Shown in pieces: positions 6,546 to 9,287 of a DNA stretch of 9,287 bases. Source of the DNA: an uncultured Ideonella sp. (GTDB lineage Bacteria > Pseudomonadota > Gammaproteobacteria > Burkholderiales > Burkholderiaceae); the NCBI GenBank assembly GCA_946479475.1, contig CAMLGG010000210.1, positions 1 to 9,287 on the forward strand, in the 5' to 3' direction. The position numbers and the translations under genes are program-made. Numbering within the stretch: position 1 is the first letter of the stretch; the number at the start of each line of letters is the position of its first letter. The notes under the pieces are model-generated. The model did not search any database, was not told the DNA's origin, and saw nothing but the letters and a program-made list of their open reading frames with translations.

Positions 6546-6815
6546 ATGTCGATCCGCCCCTGCGCCGCGCTGCTGGCCGCCGCATTCGCCACTGTCTTCA
6601 CCTGCGCGGCCTCCGCTGCGCCGGCCCAGCCGTCCGGCGCCGGCCACTCGGCCACGCACGGCGCCAGGCACGCCGCCAAGTCCCATGCCCGAAAGGCGCA
6701 CGGCAAGGGGGCGGCCAAGGCCGGCCACGCAGTGACGTCCCGGCACGCCAAGAAGGCGAGGACGAGCCACAAGCTGCACCAGGCGGGCGCCAAGCACCGG
6801 GCCGCCACCCGCTGA
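6546..6815 (+). CDS. Small exported Ala/His/Lys/Arg-rich basic protein
   Basis: An 89-residue protein that begins with a clear Sec signal peptide (MSIRPCAALLAAAFATVFTC, likely cleavage near ASAAPA at 22-27). The mature part of about 62 residues is low complexity: roughly 10 His, 8 Lys and 6 Arg scattered among Ala, Gly, Ser and Thr. There is no Asp or Glu anywhere in the protein. Such composition suggests a disordered, strongly cationic periplasmic peptide that could bind polyanions or metals, or serve as an acid-shock-like protein similar in style to Asr; this is inference from composition only. The ATG at 6546 has GGAG 9 bases upstream. It lies 16 bp before the asparaginase gene on the same strand and may be co-transcribed with it. 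An overlapping minus-strand frame is less plausible as a protein. Confidence 0.65.
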   Translation: MSIRPCAALLAAAFATVFTCAASAAPAQPSGAGHSATHGARHAAKSHARKAHGKGAAKAGHAVTSRHAKKARTSHKLHQAGAKHRAATR

Positions 6816-6831
6816 GCCGGCGGGCCGCAGC

Positions 6832-7878
6832 GTGAACCCCGTGCTGGTGAACGTGCTGCGCGGCGGCACGGTCGAATCCTTCCATCGCGGCGCGCTGGCG
6901 ATCGTCGACGCCGATGGCGCGCTCCACACCGCCCTCGGCGACATCGATCGCCCGGTCTTCCCCCGCTCCGCGGTCAAGGCCCTGCAGGCCCTGCCGCTCG
7001 TGGCCAGCGGAGCGGCGGAGCAATGGCACCTCGGCGACGAAGCGCTCGCGCTGGCCTGTGCCTCGCACGGCGGCGAGCCCGCCCACACCCGCACGGCCGC
7101 CGCCACGCTGGCCGCGGCCGGTCTGGATGAATCCGCGCTCGAGTGCGGGACCCATTGGCCATCCAGCGAGCCGGCGAGCCGCGCGCTCGCGGCCGGGCAC
7201 GTCGCGCCCGGGCCGCTGCACAACAACTGCTCCGGCAAGCACGCCGGCTTCCTCTGCGTGGGTTGCCTGATGGCGCGCCAGGCCGGGCGGGAGCCGGCGG
7301 AGTTCGTGCGCGGCTACGTCAAGCCGGATCACCCGGTGATGAAGGAAATCAGCGCGGCGCTCGAGGCGGCCACGGGCTGCGACCTGGCCCGCGCGCCCAT
7401 GGGCATCGACGGCTGCTCCATCCCCACCTTCGGCATCGCGCTGCGGCAGCTTGCGCTCGGCTTCGCCCGCTTCGGCACCGGCGTCGGCCTGGCTCCCGGC
7501 CACGCTGGGGCCGCCCGGCGCTTGCGAGCGGCGGTCGCCCGGGCACCCTTCATGGTCGGAGGCACCGGGCGCTTCGACACCCGCGTGATGCAGCACTTCG
7601 GCGAGCGCGTGTTCTGCAAGGTCGGCGCCGAGGGCGTGTACTGCGCCGCGCTGCCGACCCTCGGGCTCGGCGTCGCGATCAAGATCGACGACGGCCAGGG
7701 CGCCCGCGCCGCCGAGGTGGCGATGGCCGCCGTGCTCGAGGCCCTGGCCCGGCGCGACCCGGCGGACGCGGACATCCTGAGGGACCTCGTCCGCGTGCCG
7801 CTGAGGAACTGGAACGGGATCGAGGTCGGCGCCTTGCAGCCGGCCCAGGGCCTCAGGATCGGGCAGAAGGCTTCGTAG
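6832..7878 (+). CDS. L-asparaginase, Rhizobium etli AnsA (ReAV) type
   Basis: A 348-residue cytoplasmic enzyme of the asparaginase_II family (the ReAV class, unrelated to E. coli AnsA/AnsB), which hydrolyses L-asparagine to aspartate and ammonia. Visible signatures are NPVLVNVLRGG at the N-terminus, PRSAVKALQALPLV at 44-57 (Ser46 and Lys49, the first Ser-Lys pair) and CASHGGEPAHTR at 76-87 (Ser78, the second serine). HNNCSGKHAGFL at 130-141 supplies Cys133 and Lys136, and GIDGCSIPTF at 191-200 supplies Asp193 and Cys195. Cys133, Lys136 and Cys195 match the zinc-binding set known for ReAV. GGTGRFDT and CKVGAEGVYC follow at 243-250 and 262-271. The start is GTG at 6832, chosen because the conserved NPVLV follows directly; no strong Shine-Dalgarno precedes it, so coupling to the small gene 16 bp upstream is possible. 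Its last 26 bp overlap the convergent DUF3999 gene. Confidence 0.93.
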   Translation: MNPVLVNVLRGGTVESFHRGALAIVDADGALHTALGDIDRPVFPRSAVKALQALPLVASGAAEQWHLGDEALALACASHGGEPAHTRTAAATLAAAGLDESALECGTHWPSSEPASRALAAGHVAPGPLHNNCSGKHAGFLCVGCLMARQAGREPAEFVRGYVKPDHPVMKEISAALEAATGCDLARAPMGIDGCSIPTFGIALRQLALGFARFGTGVGLAPGHAGAARRLRAAVARAPFMVGGTGRFDTRVMQHFGERVFCKVGAEGVYCAALPTLGLGVAIKIDDGQGARAAEVAMAAVLEALARRDPADADILRDLVRVPLRNWNGIEVGALQPAQGLRIGQKAS

Positions 7879-9232
7879 GCGGCGCTCGCAGCAGCGACCA
7901 CGCCATCGCGCCCAGCAAGCCCAGCGCCGCCGCCAGCACGCCCCAGAGCCACAGCTTGCTGGCCGGCACCGCTGCCGCCGGCGCCGAGACCGCCGGCAGG
8001 GGCGGTGCCGCGCCGGGTGGAGTGGCGGACGCGATCCGGGCGCCGATGTCGGGCAAGGGCTCGCCGGGCTGGCGGCCCGGCATCAGTTCGGCCAGCGACA
8101 GCGCCGGGTTCGGCATCTCCTGGCCCCAGGCCAGGCGGTACGGCGCCGCCCCGCGGGCCAGGAAGACGAGGCTGGTAGCACGCGTTGCAACCCGGATCGA
8201 AGGCGCCGGATTCCCCAGCTGCGCGATGCCGCCTGTCGGCTGCAGGCGCAGGTGGCTGTAGCGGCCGCCGGGCATCGGCAGCACCGTGGAGCGCAGGTCC
8301 TGGCCCTGCAGCGCCAGGGCGTAGACCGTGCCGCTGGCCAGGCTCTCCCAACCGGGCTCGCGCGTCGCAGGATCGGGTGCCGTCTTGTGCCGTAGCGCCT
8401 TGAGCTCGCCGTGGAGCGGGTGACGCAGGCGCTGCGCGGAACTGGCCGGGGGCGAATCCTCCTCGATCTCGGGCTGCCCCAGCACCTGCACGCGCGCCAG
8501 GGTGTTGGCTTGCGTGAGATCGACCTGCAGGCGCTGCAGCGGCAGGTGGCGCGGCAAGGGATAGTCGCACCAGCGCGGCTCGCATCGCCCGGGCGGGATC
8601 GGCTCGCTCCATTGCCAATCCGGCACGGCGCTGCGCTGGGAGGCGCTGACGACTTCGGCACGGACGAGTGGCGGCACCTCGCTGCCGGGCCGCGGGCGCA
8701 GGCGCAAGGTGCTGCCGGGTGCCACGCCGGCGAGCTCGAAGCTGGCGTGCTCCAGGCGCAGGCCCTGGTGCTCGAGCGAGACGAGCTGGGCGTCCGGCTG
8801 CAACGTGTGCCAGTGCTGCAGGTCGGTGCTGGCCTCCAGGTGGAACGCGTAGACGCCACGCCCGCCAGGGGCCAGGCTCAGCTGCAGCTCCTGCGGCGCG
8901 CCGGCGACGGCGCGCAGGTCCACGAGCCAGCCACCCTGCTGCGAGGGTTCGGCCGCCGAGGCTGCCGCCGGCGCCTTGAACAGCGGCACGGCCTGCCGCC
9001 GCGTGGCGGCCGTGGCGCCTCGCTCCTCGTCGGCCCAGGCGAAGGGCACGGGCTCGCCGGCGGCGTTGAGCACCCTCAGGTCCGAAAGGTCGGCGCGGGT
9101 GGCCTGCGCCCGCACGGCCAGCGGAATCTCCAGCCGGTGGTAGGCGGACTCGCCCTGCAGCTGCAGGGGCAGCTCGGCGGCGTTCGCCGCCACGGCGAGG
9201 CCGGCGAGGACTAGGCAGCAGACCTTGTTCAC
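7853..9232 (-). CDS. DUF3999 family exported, membrane-anchored protein
   Basis: A 459-residue protein with an N-terminal signal peptide (about residues 1-19, cleavage near ANA/AE), a large predicted periplasmic beta-rich region, an Ala/Pro-rich linker at about 400-425, and one C-terminal transmembrane helix at about 426-445 followed by a short basic tail. The layout and the internal pattern (opening AELPLQLQGESAYHRLEIPL, later GGRYSHLRLQPTGG and APYRLAWGQ) fit DUF3999, whose function is unknown. In related genomes it usually follows a DUF2339 multi-pass membrane protein gene; here that gene would lie beyond the right edge. The start is GTG at 9232 with GAGGG 7 bases upstream. The frame is open to the window edge, but the signal peptide supports this start. 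Its stop lies inside the asparaginase gene (26-bp convergent overlap). Confidence 0.85.
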   Translation of the reverse strand: MNKVCCLVLAGLAVAANAAELPLQLQGESAYHRLEIPLAVRAQATRADLSDLRVLNAAGEPVPFAWADEERGATAATRRQAVPLFKAPAAASAAEPSQQGGWLVDLRAVAGAPQELQLSLAPGGRGVYAFHLEASTDLQHWHTLQPDAQLVSLEHQGLRLEHASFELAGVAPGSTLRLRPRPGSEVPPLVRAEVVSASQRSAVPDWQWSEPIPPGRCEPRWCDYPLPRHLPLQRLQVDLTQANTLARVQVLGQPEIEEDSPPASSAQRLRHPLHGELKALRHKTAPDPATREPGWESLASGTVYALALQGQDLRSTVLPMPGGRYSHLRLQPTGGIAQLGNPAPSIRVATRATSLVFLARGAAPYRLAWGQEMPNPALSLAELMPGRQPGEPLPDIGARIASATPPGAAPPLPAVSAPAAAVPASKLWLWGVLAAALGLLGAMAWSLLRAPPTKPSARS

Positions 9233-9242
9233 TGGCGCACCC

Positions 9243-9274
9243 TCGGGCCTGCGGCCCGGTCCCTCCGAGAGGGA
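9243..9274. repeat. Two adjacent small hairpins upstream of the DUF3999 start
   Basis: Two inverted repeats lie side by side in the 55 bp before the gene. The first pairs CGGGCC (9244-9249) with GGCCCG (9253-9258) around a 3-base loop. The second pairs TCCCTC (9260-9265) with GAGGGA (9269-9274), also around 3 bases. The inner hairpin touches the last base of the GAGGG ribosome-binding site. They could be a terminator-like or mRNA-processing element between an upstream gene and DUF3999; neither is followed by a T-run on the minus strand, so a classical terminator is not supported. Confidence 0.4.
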
Positions 9275-9287
9275 ATGAGCGCCTACG

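Noticed and set aside
6356..6808. A 150-codon minus-strand frame opposite the small basic protein
   Set aside because: It has Trp/Cys/Arg-rich shadow composition and runs into the transporter gene out of frame. The plus-strand frame has a clear signal peptide and ribosome-binding site.
6459..7238. N-terminal extension of the transporter frame to 555 codons
   Set aside because: The extension is antisense to the small basic protein and asparaginase genes and lacks membrane segments typical of the family; the Met at 6458 opens the first helix and gives the normal EamA length.
7143..8261. A 372-codon plus-strand frame across the asparaginase and DUF3999 genes
   Set aside because: It is an Arg/Gly/Ala-rich shadow in a different frame from the asparaginase, with no domain and no ribosome-binding site.
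9243..9274. Rho-independent terminator
   Set aside because: The hairpins are short and neither is followed by a T-run in either direction.

Overview
This is a GC-rich, densely packed chromosomal window. Its G/C-ending codons, gene set and layout suggest a betaproteobacterium of the Burkholderiales (Comamonadaceae or Rubrivivax-like). That placement is inferred from gene style, because no rRNA or other marker gene is present. I see no insertion sequence, phage gene, CRISPR array, tRNA or rRNA. Almost every base is coding, and the longest gaps between genes are under 90 bp.

Left part (about 1-5130, minus strand). Six genes, probably seven, are read leftward as one apparent transcription unit. 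In order they are: a 6-phosphofructokinase with pyrophosphate-type active-site residues; a membrane-anchored SPFH/prohibitin-like protein; a metal-dependent amidohydrolase of the imidazolonepropionase/Xaa-Arg-Lys dipeptidase type; a small lipoprotein of unknown function; a glutathione S-transferase-like protein; a small cupin; and the first 15 codons of a further reading frame cut by the window edge. Gaps are 43, 15, -4, 5, 56 and 21 bp. The SPFH stop codon runs into the Shine-Dalgarno of the amidohydrolase, and the amidohydrolase and lipoprotein genes overlap as ATGA, so translational coupling is likely.

Middle (about 5131-6545). An 86-bp divergent gap separates the phosphofructokinase unit from a plus-strand DUF1304 membrane protein gene. 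That gene meets an EamA-type transporter gene tail to tail with no spacer: the hexamer TGATCA supplies both stop codons. The transporter's start lies in a second short divergent gap of 87 bp.

Right part (about 6546-9287). A small exported protein, very rich in Ala, His, Lys and Arg and without any acidic residue, is followed after 16 bp by an L-asparaginase of the Rhizobium etli AnsA/ReAV type on the plus strand. The asparaginase 3' end overlaps by 26 bp the 3' end of a minus-strand DUF3999 gene, which encodes an exported protein with one C-terminal membrane anchor. The last 55 bp hold two small adjacent hairpins just upstream of the DUF3999 start.

Overall this is an ordinary housekeeping/accessory-metabolism region. 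Points worth a second look are the GGNDS-type phosphofructokinase and its odd operon partners, the acid-free His/Lys/Arg-rich secreted peptide, the cupin lacking its motif-2 histidine, and the possible leaderless start of the transporter gene.
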